Of a stretch of 64,000 nucleotides of DNA, positions 17,372-24,773 are shown piece after piece; position 1 is the first letter of the stretch; each line of letters opens with the position of its first letter. This stretch comes from Pseudomonas frederiksbergensis (lineage in GTDB: Bacteria > Pseudomonadota > Gammaproteobacteria > Pseudomonadales > Pseudomonadaceae). Under the pieces are notes generated by a model that saw nothing but the letters and a program-made list of their open reading frames with translations, was not told where the DNA came from and did no database searches. A program made the position numbers and the translations under genes. The stretch is taken from contig NZ_MOBR01000007.1 of the NCBI RefSeq assembly GCF_003732705.1, positions 124,001 through 188,000 on the forward strand, written 5' to 3'.

Positions 17372-18799
17372 TCACCGCTTCTGCAGCCACCCCAGAAATC
17401 CTCCTTTCTTGATCGGCACCGGCATGGCCATCAACGCCAACCGACTGTTCTGCTGCCGCACTGCCTGCAACTTGTTCAACGCCCGCCCAACCTCACCCCG
17501 CTGCGCCATGCAGTCGCGGGTCAGGGACTTGTCGATCCGGTAAATAATGCACGACGTCAGCGCCGTAAAGCAGGCCTGTGACGGTGTGTCGGTGAGGATG
17601 CTCTGTTCGCCCATGACTTCGCTCGGCCCCATGCGCCCGGCTTCGGTTTGCCCGGTACCGTCGGGTACGGTGGCGCTGACCACGCCAGTGGCGATCACGA
17701 ACAGGCTGTCGGGCACTTCATTCAAATCCAGTACAACCTGACCTGCCGCGTACTGCTGCGGGACCATCGCTTGAGCCAGTCGATCACGTTCATCCTCGTC
17801 CAGGGAACGGAAGATTTTCACCTCGTCCAGCAGCGCTCGCGCCCGGGTCGAAGGCTCGATCACGCCATCCAGTTGCCGGGAAATCCCAGCCGCTTCCAGG
17901 TGCCGATGGGCCAGGTCGAAGAGTTGATTGCGCACTTCGCCTTTCTTGCCCAACTCGGCGATAAAACCGCTGGCCACGTATTCGGACATGGTTTCGCCGG
18001 CCTCTTTGAGTACCGCTTTCGGCGCCGGGTTGAGCAACAACGTGCTGCTGCCCTGAAGCGTACGATCCAGCGCATCCAGCACCCGACGCGGCCGAATATG
18101 GTTGGGCACTTGAATGCTGATCGACACCCCGTGCATGTTGTTCGGCCGGCTCAGGTTGACGATCTTCGCCTTGGCCGCCACCGAGTTTGGCACCACCGCC
18201 GTGGTGCCGGCGCTGGTGAGCAAATGTGTGGCGCGCCAGTCGATGTCCAGCACCTTGCCTTCCACGCCGTCGATCACCACGAAATCATCCACCTGATACG
18301 GCTTGGTGGTGTTGAGCACGATCCCGGAAAACACATCGCTCAAGGTGCTCTGCAACGCCAGGCCGACCACGATCGCCACTACGCCGGACGTCGCCAGCAA
18401 ACCTTTGACTGGCAACTCCAGCACGTAACCGGCCGCCGCGACGATGGCCACCAGAAACACCAGTGCACCGATGACGTCCTGCAACAATCGCCCGCTATGA
18501 CCGATGCGGCGCATCAGTACCAGGCCGATGACTTCGGTGAGCACCCGCGCGGCGTACAGCCACCAGACAATCCCCAACGCCGTGGCCCCCAGTTGCGCCA
18601 CGCGGTCATCGGCAAACAGCGGCGCCTGCAACGGGCTGACACCCGCGTTGATGATCACCGCGCTGAACATCAGGAACAGCGCCAGGCGCAAACCGATGCG
18701 GGTGACGCGATGCTGCAGCGGGGCGAGATGCCAGAGCAGGGCGTCGATCACCAGCAGCAGGGCGCTCCAGGACAGGGGATGGTCGTAGATGAGGGACAT
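17372..18799 (-). CDS. MscS-type mechanosensitive channel with cyclic-nucleotide-binding domain
   Basis: 475 residues. Several membrane helices in residues 1-170 are followed by the MscS pore and beta-domain signature (VGLALQSTLSDVFSGIVLN, then YQVDDFVVIDGVEGKV). The C-terminal cNMP-binding fold lies at about 325-440 (FRSLDEDERDRLAQAMV, GPSEVMGEQSIL). The canonical phosphate-binding Arg after the GE loop is not obvious (EVMGEQSILTDTPSQA), so ligand binding is uncertain. It lies in the inner membrane, where related channels respond to osmotic stress or nucleotide. Monocistronic between repeats. Confidence 0.9.
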   Translation of the reverse strand: MSLIYDHPLSWSALLLVIDALLWHLAPLQHRVTRIGLRLALFLMFSAVIINAGVSPLQAPLFADDRVAQLGATALGIVWWLYAARVLTEVIGLVLMRRIGHSGRLLQDVIGALVFLVAIVAAAGYVLELPVKGLLATSGVVAIVVGLALQSTLSDVFSGIVLNTTKPYQVDDFVVIDGVEGKVLDIDWRATHLLTSAGTTAVVPNSVAAKAKIVNLSRPNNMHGVSISIQVPNHIRPRRVLDALDRTLQGSSTLLLNPAPKAVLKEAGETMSEYVASGFIAELGKKGEVRNQLFDLAHRHLEAAGISRQLDGVIEPSTRARALLDEVKIFRSLDEDERDRLAQAMVPQQYAAGQVVLDLNEVPDSLFVIATGVVSATVPDGTGQTEAGRMGPSEVMGEQSILTDTPSQACFTALTSCIIYRIDKSLTRDCMAQRGEVGRALNKLQAVRQQNSRLALMAMPVPIKKGGFLGWLQKR

Positions 18800-18849
18800 G
18801 GGAGAACTCCGGGATGTTCATTTTTGTTGTCATGGGGAGATTGCTTTTT

Positions 18850-18915
18850 GTAGGAGCCAGGCTTGCCGGCGAAAGCGCCCTCAAGTACGCCTTCGCCGGC
18901 AAGCCTGGCTCCTAC
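18850..18915. repeat. REP doublet, GTAGGAGCCAGGCTTGCCGGCG type
   Basis: Compact inverted pair around a 20-base centre between two minus-strand genes. The arm sequence (..CTTGCCGGCG..) differs from the other REP families in the window. Confidence 0.88.
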
Positions 18916-18959
18916 GAAAAGCCCCTCCTCACACGGATGTTGTGTGAGGAGGGCAGGAC

Positions 18960-19979
18960 TCAGTTCAGATGCGTCTTCAGCTCCAACGCCGCCTGGCGCA
19001 CCGCCGCTTTCACTTCAGGAATCTGACTCAGCGGATTGAGCAAGCCAAAGTCATGAATCATCCCGTTGTAACGCACCGCCGTCACCGGCACACCCGCCGC
19101 ATCCAGATGACGGGCATACGCCTCGCCTTCGTCACGCAACACGTCGAACTCGGCGGTCTGCACCAGGGCTGCCGGCAAACCTTTAAGTTGTTCGGCACTG
19201 GCCTGCAACGGCGAGGCGTGAATCTGTGCGCGCTGACCGGCGTCTTTGGTGTAGTTGTCCCAGAACCAATTCATCATGCCCTTGGTCAAGAAATGCCCTT
19301 CGGCAAATTGCTGGTACGAGCCGGTATCGAACTGCGCGTTGGTCACCGGCCACATCAGCAACTGGAAGCGCAGCGCCGGGGTTTTCTGTTCCTTGGCCAT
19401 CAACGCCACGACCGCCGCCATGTTGCCGCCGACGCTGTTGCCGGCCACCGCCAGGCGTTTGCCATCGACGCCGATCTCCTTGCCATGCTCAGCCACCCAA
19501 CGGGTCGCGGCGTAAGCCTGGTTGATCGCGGTCGGGTACTGCGCTTCCGGCGATGGTGTGTAATCGACATACACTGCGACTGCGCTAGAGCCCACCACCA
19601 GGTCATGGATCAAACGTTGGTGAGTCGGGTAATCCCCCAGCACCCAGCCGCCCCCGTGGAAGAACATGAACACCGGCAACTCACCCTTGACCTTGGCCGG
19701 ACGCACGATTTTCAGGTTGATGGTTTGCTCGCCGACCTTGATCGCACGGTCGCTGACGTCCACACCCGACAAGTCCACTTTCACCGAGTTTTGCGCACCG
19801 GTCAGCACCGCACGGGCGTCCTTGGGGCTCATTTGTTCGAGGGGTTTGCCACCGCCAGCGGCGAGGGCTTCGAGGAAGGCCTGGGTGGTGTGTTCGACGC
19901 CTGGGCTGCCTGCGGCGAACGCATTGCCAACGGCGAGGGCGAGGAGGGAAGCGGTCAGGGTCTTTTTAACGAGGTTCAT
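18960..19979 (-). CDS. Secreted alpha/beta hydrolase of the HSL (HGGG) esterase family
   Basis: 339 residues with a signal peptide (MNLVKKTLTASLLALAVGNAFA). The oxyanion motif is H108-G-G-G-W and the nucleophile is S182 in AGNSVGGN; the Asp in EFDVLRDEGE and the His in GMIHDFG complete the triad. Start 19979 is chosen for the signal peptide and the preceding AAGGAT. It is predicted to be a periplasmic or extracellular carboxylesterase. The divergent LysR gene 128 bases away is its likely regulator. Confidence 0.92.
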   Translation of the reverse strand: MNLVKKTLTASLLALAVGNAFAAGSPGVEHTTQAFLEALAAGGGKPLEQMSPKDARAVLTGAQNSVKVDLSGVDVSDRAIKVGEQTINLKIVRPAKVKGELPVFMFFHGGGWVLGDYPTHQRLIHDLVVGSSAVAVYVDYTPSPEAQYPTAINQAYAATRWVAEHGKEIGVDGKRLAVAGNSVGGNMAAVVALMAKEQKTPALRFQLLMWPVTNAQFDTGSYQQFAEGHFLTKGMMNWFWDNYTKDAGQRAQIHASPLQASAEQLKGLPAALVQTAEFDVLRDEGEAYARHLDAAGVPVTAVRYNGMIHDFGLLNPLSQIPEVKAAVRQAALELKTHLN

Positions 19980-20107
19980 GGCGTAAATCCTTTTTAATTG
20001 TGTATTGGGTGGTCTGGGCTTCATGAGCACCATGGACACAGATTAATGGGGTGCCAGAATCGGAAAAAGCGGCTATAAAGTGTTTGACTGTCAACCAGGG
20101 CGTGACA

Positions 20108-21004
20108 ATGAACCCGTTCGAAGATATGCGTATTTTTTGCCAGGTCATGGACTCCGGCAGCTTCACCGCAGCGGCTGATCAACTGGGCCTGTCCAAGCAG
20201 TTCGTCAGCCGCCGATTGATGCAACTCGAAGAGCGCCTCGGCGTACGTTTGCTCAATCGCTCGACCCGGCGCCTGGACGTGACGCCGCTGGGCCAGAGTT
20301 ATTACGAATCAGCCTTGCGCCTGCTCAGCGAAGTCGAGCAAGTGGAGCAGGGCATTGCCGGCCAGACCACCGAACCCCGCGGCACCATTCGCCTGAGCGC
20401 GCCGTTGTCGTTCGCACTCGCGCATTTGGGCTGTCTGCTGCCGGTGTTTTTGCAGCGTTATCGCGACGTCACGGTGGAAGTCGACCTCAGCGACCGTCCA
20501 GTGGATTTGCTCGGTGAGGGCTACGACCTGGCGCTGCGCATCGGCGTGCTGGAAGACTCGACCCTGATCGCCCGGCGTATCGCCTCGATCCAGCGGGTGT
20601 ACTGCGCCAGCCCGGCCTACCTGGCCGAGCGCGGCACCCCGGCCAAACCCGAAGACCTGCTCAACCACGACTGTCTGCCTTACGGCCATGGGCGTCAGGT
20701 GCAGTGGCGATTTGACGGGCCGAGCAAGCCGCTGACCGTCAACGTGACCGGGCGGATGCGGGTGAATAACGGGGAATTGCTCAAGGATGCGGCGATTGCC
20801 GGGATGGGGATTACGTATTTGCCGACGTTTATTGTCGGCGCGGCGTTGAAGGACGGGCGTCTGGTGCCGGTGCTGGACGAGTATCGGCCAGAGCCGCTGA
20901 CGTTGTCGGCGGTATACCCGCAGCATCGCCAAGGGTCGCGGCCGGTGCAGGCGTTTATCGAGTTTTTGCGTGAGCGGTTGAATCAGCGGGAGGGCACGTT
21001 ATAA
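20108..21004 (+). CDS. LysR-family transcriptional regulator, divergent from the esterase
   Basis: 298 residues. The helix-turn-helix reads SFTAAADQLGLSKQFVSRRLMQLE, followed by a substrate-binding domain with LSAPLSFALAHLGCLLPVFL, typical of the CrgA/AaeR-like LysR branch. ATG 20108 gives the standard MNPFEDMRIFCQVMDSGSF start. By usual LysR logic the divergent esterase at 18960-19979 is the first candidate target and the 128-base gap would hold the operator. Confidence 0.92.
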   Translation: MNPFEDMRIFCQVMDSGSFTAAADQLGLSKQFVSRRLMQLEERLGVRLLNRSTRRLDVTPLGQSYYESALRLLSEVEQVEQGIAGQTTEPRGTIRLSAPLSFALAHLGCLLPVFLQRYRDVTVEVDLSDRPVDLLGEGYDLALRIGVLEDSTLIARRIASIQRVYCASPAYLAERGTPAKPEDLLNHDCLPYGHGRQVQWRFDGPSKPLTVNVTGRMRVNNGELLKDAAIAGMGITYLPTFIVGAALKDGRLVPVLDEYRPEPLTLSAVYPQHRQGSRPVQAFIEFLRERLNQREGTL

Positions 21005-21021
21005 CGCCGGACACCATCCCC

Positions 21022-21247
21022 CTGTGGGAGCGAGCTTGCTCGCGAAAGCGGCGGGTCAGTCAACATCTCTGCTCAATGACACACCGCCTTCGCGAGCAGG
21101 CTCGCTCCCACACTGTTTTGGCGCCGTACTCATTATTTGCGTACACCACCAACCCTTGTGGGAGCGAGCTTGCTCGCGAAAGCGGCGGGTCAGTCAACAT
21201 CTCTGCTCAATGACCCACCGCTTTCGCGAGCAAGCCCGCTCCCACAG
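21022..21247. repeat. Two REP doublets in tandem
   Basis: GTGGGAGC-type REPINs at 21022-21112 and 21158-21247 share the same loop text (AGCGGCGGGTCAGTCAACAT), so they are a recent tandem copy. They fill the gap between the LysR gene and the glycine-rich gene. Confidence 0.9.
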
Positions 21248-21267
21248 GGGATTTGTGTTGTTTGTTG

Positions 21268-21987
21268 TTAGTTCGCCCGTTTGTCATCCCCGGGTTCGCC
21301 GCCGACGTGAACGCCGTGGTCATCGGCTACTTGGCCGACAGCATGTACGCCACGGTTGTCGCCCAGTTCACCGGCACGATGGACGCCATGGTCATCGCCC
21401 AGTTCGCCCGCGCGATGTACGCCATGGTCATCGCCCAGTTCGCCGGCGCGATGCACGCCGCGGTCATCGCCCAGTTCACCGGCGCGATGCACGCCATGGT
21501 CATCGCCTAGTTCACCGGCGCGATGCACGCCATGGTCATCACCCACTTCGCCGGCGCGATGCACGCCATGATCATCCCCGCGCTCAGCATGGGTGCCGTT
21601 GCGTCCGGAGTTTGAGGCGTCTCCGGTATGCCCTGAGCCATGGTCGCTGCCGCTGTGGCCGCTGCTGTTTCCACCGTTGCCGCTGTTGCCGCCACCACCG
21701 TTGCCGCTGCTGCCACCGCCACCGTGACTGCCGCCATTGCCACCGCCACCACCCGAGCCACCGCCGCCGCCCGAACCGCCGCCGCCCGAACCGCCGCCAC
21801 CAGAACCACCACCCCCACCACCGGAACCGCCGCCGCCCCCTCCACCAGAGCCGCCACCACCGCCGCCACTCCCACCGTCCTTGGCCTGTGCGCTCGATAC
21901 ACCGGACAGGCTGTCCGGAATCAGAACGGTGGACGCCGACAGAACTGCGCCGATCGCTATTGCCAGTAAAAGCTTGTTGATGTGCAT
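21268..21987 (-). CDS. Secreted glycine-rich protein with 12-residue Asp/His repeats
   Basis: 239 residues with a signal peptide (MHINKLLLAIAIGAVLSAS...SSAQA). A nearly pure Gly/Ser stretch covers about 38-110. Eight 12-residue repeats of consensus GDDHGVHRAGEL follow (residues 137-232, bases 21292-21579; the last two are degenerate). Each repeat offers Asp-Asp-His-x-x-His, a plausible metal-binding set, but this is inference. No known family recognised. It lies next to gspF-gspG on the same strand, so it could be a substrate of the secretion system or a surface protein. The low-complexity DNA is not frameshifted; codons stay open throughout. Confidence 0.75.
   Translation of the reverse strand: MHINKLLLAIAIGAVLSASTVLIPDSLSGVSSAQAKDGGSGGGGGGSGGGGGGGSGGGGGGSGGGGSGGGGSGGGGGSGGGGGNGGSHGGGGSSGNGGGGNSGNGGNSSGHSGSDHGSGHTGDASNSGRNGTHAERGDDHGVHRAGEVGDDHGVHRAGELGDDHGVHRAGELGDDRGVHRAGELGDDHGVHRAGELGDDHGVHRAGELGDNRGVHAVGQVADDHGVHVGGEPGDDKRAN
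21292..21579 (-). repeat. 36-bp coding tandem repeat (eight units)
   Basis: Eight consecutive 36-base units encode GDDHGVHRAGEL variants at the C-terminus of the glycine-rich protein. The first six are nearly identical and the last two, nearest the stop, have diverged, the pattern expected of repeat expansion by slippage or recombination. Confidence 0.9.
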
Positions 21988-22125
21988 GTCGTTCTCCGTC
22001 TTCTTATTCAGATTGGAACGTTGATGAACAATGCAACGTGCTGCCTCATTCAGTGGGTAAACACATCAACGTCCGAATTTATTCATTCGTAACGGCAATG
22101 ACCGATGAAGTGCCGTTCCAGAGGG

Positions 22126-23331
22126 TCAGTGAATACTCGACGCCAGCTCGAAAATCGGCATGTACATCAGAATCACAATGACCCCGATCAGCAGGCCGAT
22201 GAAGGTCATCAGCAGCGGTTCGAACAAGCGCACGAACCACTCGAGCCAGCGGCTGATTTCTTCGTCGTAGAAGTCGGCGCTGCGTTCCATCATTTGCCCG
22301 AGGTTGCCGGACTGCTCGCCTGCGCGCAGCAAGCGCAAGGACACTGGGGTCACCAAGTGGTTGAGTTCCAGCGCGGTCGATAACGACTGACCCTCGCGCA
22401 CCCGTTCGCAGGCTTGGTCCAGGCGTGTGCGCGAAGCGACGGTGAGCAGGCCGCGGACCATGCCCATGGCAGTGACGAGGGGGATGCCGCCCTGCAACAG
22501 AATCCCCAGGGAGCGGTAGAACCGCGCCAGTTCGTACATGACGATCCGTTGATGCACCGCCGGGAGTTTTTCGATCAAGCGGTCCACGCCTCGACGAAAG
22601 GCCGGTTGGCGTTGGAGGAAGGTGAGGGCGACGATGATCGCTGCCAGCGCGCCGAAAAACTCAACCTGGTGCGTGTGGAGGAACATGCCGCTGCTCATCA
22701 GGATCTGCGACATCCACGGCAGGTTCGAGCCCAGGCCTTCGAACACCAGGCTGAAGCGCGGCACTACGTAGCCCATCAGAAACAACACCACGCCGCCGCC
22801 GACAATCAGCAACAGCATCGGGTAGATCGAGGCGCTGATGATCTTCTGTCGAACCTCGTCCATGCGCTGGCGATAGCTGACGTAACGCCCGAGAGCCTCA
22901 CCCACCGCACCGGTCTTTTCGCTGGACTGCACCAGCGCCACATAGAGCGGCGGGAACACCGCCGACAACTGGCCCAGCGCCTGGGAGAACGATTTGCCCT
23001 CATACAGCAGGCGCACCAGTTCGCTCAGGGTTTTGCGGGCCTGGGGCGCGGTTTCTTTTTCCGCCAGGCTTTCCAGCGCATCGATCAGCGGCAGGCCGGC
23101 ATTCAGCAAGGTGGTCAGCTCCTGGCTGAACAGCACCAGGTTGAACGTCTCGCGCTGGCGCAGGCGCAGGGCCCGCCAGTGCCGTTCGGCTTGCAGGCTG
23201 ACCACGCGCAAGCCCTGGTCTTCGACGATGCGTCGGGCTTCGCTGTGGCCGGGGGCTTCGACGGTCATCGACACCACACCAGCCTTGCCGACAGCCTTGA
23301 GATGAAAGCGCATGGGCGTCGCTCCGGTCAT
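22126..23331 (-). CDS. gspF: Type II secretion inner-membrane protein GspF
   Basis: 401 residues, the normal GspF length. It contains two repeated T2SSF domains with the segments FSQELTTLLNAGLPLIDAL and YELARFYRSLGILLQGGIPLVTA, and three membrane helices, the last at the C-terminus (GLLIGVIVILMYMPIF). Its ATG overlaps the gspG stop (ATGA), so the two are translated together. GspF anchors the secretion ATPase in the inner membrane. The main secretion gene set at 37.5-44.8 kb has gspE and gspD but no gspF, so this gene is the likely missing part. Confidence 0.93.
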   Translation of the reverse strand: MTGATPMRFHLKAVGKAGVVSMTVEAPGHSEARRIVEDQGLRVVSLQAERHWRALRLRQRETFNLVLFSQELTTLLNAGLPLIDALESLAEKETAPQARKTLSELVRLLYEGKSFSQALGQLSAVFPPLYVALVQSSEKTGAVGEALGRYVSYRQRMDEVRQKIISASIYPMLLLIVGGGVVLFLMGYVVPRFSLVFEGLGSNLPWMSQILMSSGMFLHTHQVEFFGALAAIIVALTFLQRQPAFRRGVDRLIEKLPAVHQRIVMYELARFYRSLGILLQGGIPLVTAMGMVRGLLTVASRTRLDQACERVREGQSLSTALELNHLVTPVSLRLLRAGEQSGNLGQMMERSADFYDEEISRWLEWFVRLFEPLLMTFIGLLIGVIVILMYMPIFELASSIH

Positions 23332-23762
23332 TGCCAGTTAGTGACTTCAGCGTTTTCGCCTTCGCCGCCGGGTTGCCCGTCCTTGCCCATCGACAGCAAG
23401 TCGTACTCGCTGTTTTCGCCGGGGTAGCGGTAGGTGTAGGCGCGACCCCATGGGTCCATCGGCAGTTTTTTTTGCAAGTAAGGACCGGTCCAGCGGGTTT
23501 CATCGCTGGGCGCGGTGACCAGTGCCTGCAAACCCTGCTCGGTGGACGGGTAGTGGCCGACCTCCAACCGGTACAGATCCAGTGCCTTGCTCAGGCCTTC
23601 GATCTGCGCCTTGGCGACCTTCACTTCCGAGCGCCCGAGTTGGGCGAAATACTTCGGCGCGACGATGCCGGCCAACAACCCCAGCACCACCAACACCACT
23701 AACAGTTCGAGCAAAGTGAACCCGCTTTGGGCGCGCGGGGCGGAACACGGACGCTGATTCAT
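23328..23762 (-). CDS. gspG: Major pseudopilin GspG
   Basis: 144 residues. Prepilin motif SG-FTLLELLVVLVVLGLLAGIVAP gives cleavage after Gly14 and Glu at mature position 5. The C-terminal calcium-site region is typical of GspG (LPMDPWGRAYTYRYPGENSEYDLLSMGKDGQPGG). Upstream of gspF in a two-gene operon. It forms the pseudopilus in the periplasm after processing by a prepilin peptidase, which is not in the window. Confidence 0.95.
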   Translation of the reverse strand: MNQRPCSAPRAQSGFTLLELLVVLVVLGLLAGIVAPKYFAQLGRSEVKVAKAQIEGLSKALDLYRLEVGHYPSTEQGLQALVTAPSDETRWTGPYLQKKLPMDPWGRAYTYRYPGENSEYDLLSMGKDGQPGGEGENAEVTNWQ

Positions 23763-23912
23763 GATGACCTCAATCCAGTGGGCAGCAGGGTTGCTATCAA
23801 GGCTTATGCAATTGCCATGCTCACGTTTTGAGATACCGCTGAACCCCTTGTGATCCGGGACTTTGCGCCGACGGCACAGTGCTTGCGTATGGCTGATTGA
23901 CTACCGGCCATT

Positions 23913-23938
23913 GGGGCATAAGCCCCGTTTTTCGGGGC
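23913..23938 (+). promoter_or_regulatory. Two mutually exclusive hairpins before the lytic transglycosylase gene
   Basis: GGGGC-ATAA-GCCCC followed by TTTTT (23913-23932) reads as an intrinsic terminator. The second arm can instead pair as GCCCCG-TTTTT-CGGGGC (23922-23938). The pair ends about 20 bases before the start codon, an attenuator-like arrangement. A simple terminator on the leader transcript is the alternative. Confidence 0.5.
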
Positions 23939-23959
23939 CGGCCAGGGGAGGTATGAAAC

Positions 23960-24568
23960 ATGAAAACTCTCACCGCAGGACTGCTCGGCACGCTGCTGCT
24001 GAGCGGCATCGCCCAGGCCGATGTCTTCGTTTCCATGGACACCAAGGGCAGCTACGTTTTGTCCAATGTCCACCGTCCCGGACGGCACTATGAACGGGTG
24101 ATTCACGAGCCCGAAACCGCCCAGCTGAGCGTGGATCAGCAACCGCAGATGATCGCCAACCAGCCCTACGCCGCGCTGGTGTCGGCAGCGGCCACGGCCA
24201 ATCAATTGCCCGCTGCGTTGCTGCACGCAGTGATCCGGGAGGAGTCGCGCTACAACGCCGAAGCGACGTCCGCCAAAGGCGCTGGCGGGCTGATGCAATT
24301 GATGCCCGACACCGCCCGGGAGCTGGGGGTGACCGACGTCTATGACCCCAAGGCCAACATCCAGGGCGGCGCCCGTTATCTCAAGCGTTTGATGACCTTG
24401 TTCGACAACGACATCAGCCTCGCCGTCGCGGCCTACAACGCAGGACCCCAAGCGGTGCTCAGCCGTGGCGGGGTGATCCCGCCATTCGCCGAAACCCAGC
24501 GCTATGTGCCCAGTGTCTTGCGCCAATACCGACGCTTGCAGGGCCTGGCCGTGGATGCGCCGTTGTGA
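23960..24568 (+). CDS. Secreted lytic transglycosylase (SLT domain)
   Basis: 202 residues with a signal peptide (MKTLTAGLLGTLLLSGIAQA). The SLT fold covers about 75-190, with catalytic Glu in AVIREESRYNAEA and the conserved GLMQLMPDTA and AVAAYNAGPQAV. It cuts peptidoglycan glycan strands in the periplasm. Such enzymes often open the wall for trans-envelope machines, and its place between gspGF and mnxG suggests it serves the secretion system. GGGGAGG precedes the ATG. Confidence 0.93.
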   Translation: MKTLTAGLLGTLLLSGIAQADVFVSMDTKGSYVLSNVHRPGRHYERVIHEPETAQLSVDQQPQMIANQPYAALVSAAATANQLPAALLHAVIREESRYNAEATSAKGAGGLMQLMPDTARELGVTDVYDPKANIQGGARYLKRLMTLFDNDISLAVAAYNAGPQAVLSRGGVIPPFAETQRYVPSVLRQYRRLQGLAVDAPL

Positions 24569-24587
24569 TCGACGGACGTGGGGCACG

Positions 24588-24631
24588 TTGCCCCAAATGT
24601 GGGGCAAACCGGGTATGCCCGGAATGTGGGG
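24588..24631 (+). promoter_or_regulatory. Candidate enhancer sites for a sigma54 activator upstream of mnxG
   Basis: A perfect 20-bp dyad TTGCCCCA-AATG-TGGGGCAA lies at 24588-24607. A second, weaker copy CCCG-GAATGT-GGGG lies at 24618-24631 and repeats the AATG core. Both are 70-115 bases before a sigma54 promoter, the normal place for an NtrC-family activator. The CCCC-N6-GGGG pattern recurs before three other operons here. Confidence 0.7.
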
Positions 24632-24702
24632 AATGGGTGGGGAATTTCCCCCGGCTTATCAACTCGTTTCTCTAACTGACTGATAAACCGAATAATTTTT
24701 TA

Positions 24703-24718
24703 TGGCATGCGGATTGCT
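24703..24718 (+). promoter_or_regulatory. Sigma54 (-24/-12) promoter of mnxG
   Basis: TGGCATGCGGATTGCT matches the TGGCACG-N4-TTGCW consensus with one change and exact GG-to-GC spacing. The expected start of transcription near 24729 gives a leader of about 45 bases before ATG 24774. Confidence 0.82.
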
Positions 24719-24773
24719 CAACCGGAGTTGTCGAGAACTATTCCTGTGAGCACCCACAGCGAGGCCCGTGATC

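Noticed and set aside
21356..21571. Plus-strand Pro/Ser/Arg-rich repeat frame opposite the glycine-rich gene
   Set aside because: It is the complement of the 36-base repeats; only the - strand frame has a signal peptide and a proper start.
22052..22070. Near sigma54 site upstream of the glycine-rich gene (GGCAGCACGTTGCA on the - strand)
   Set aside because: GG-to-GC spacing is one base short, which sigma54 does not tolerate, and no CCCC-N6-GGGG site is near.
23812..23830. Near sigma54 site upstream of gspG (TGGCAATTGCAT region on the - strand)
   Set aside because: Spacing between GG and GC is one base too long and there is no enhancer palindrome, so gspGF is left out of the proposed regulon.
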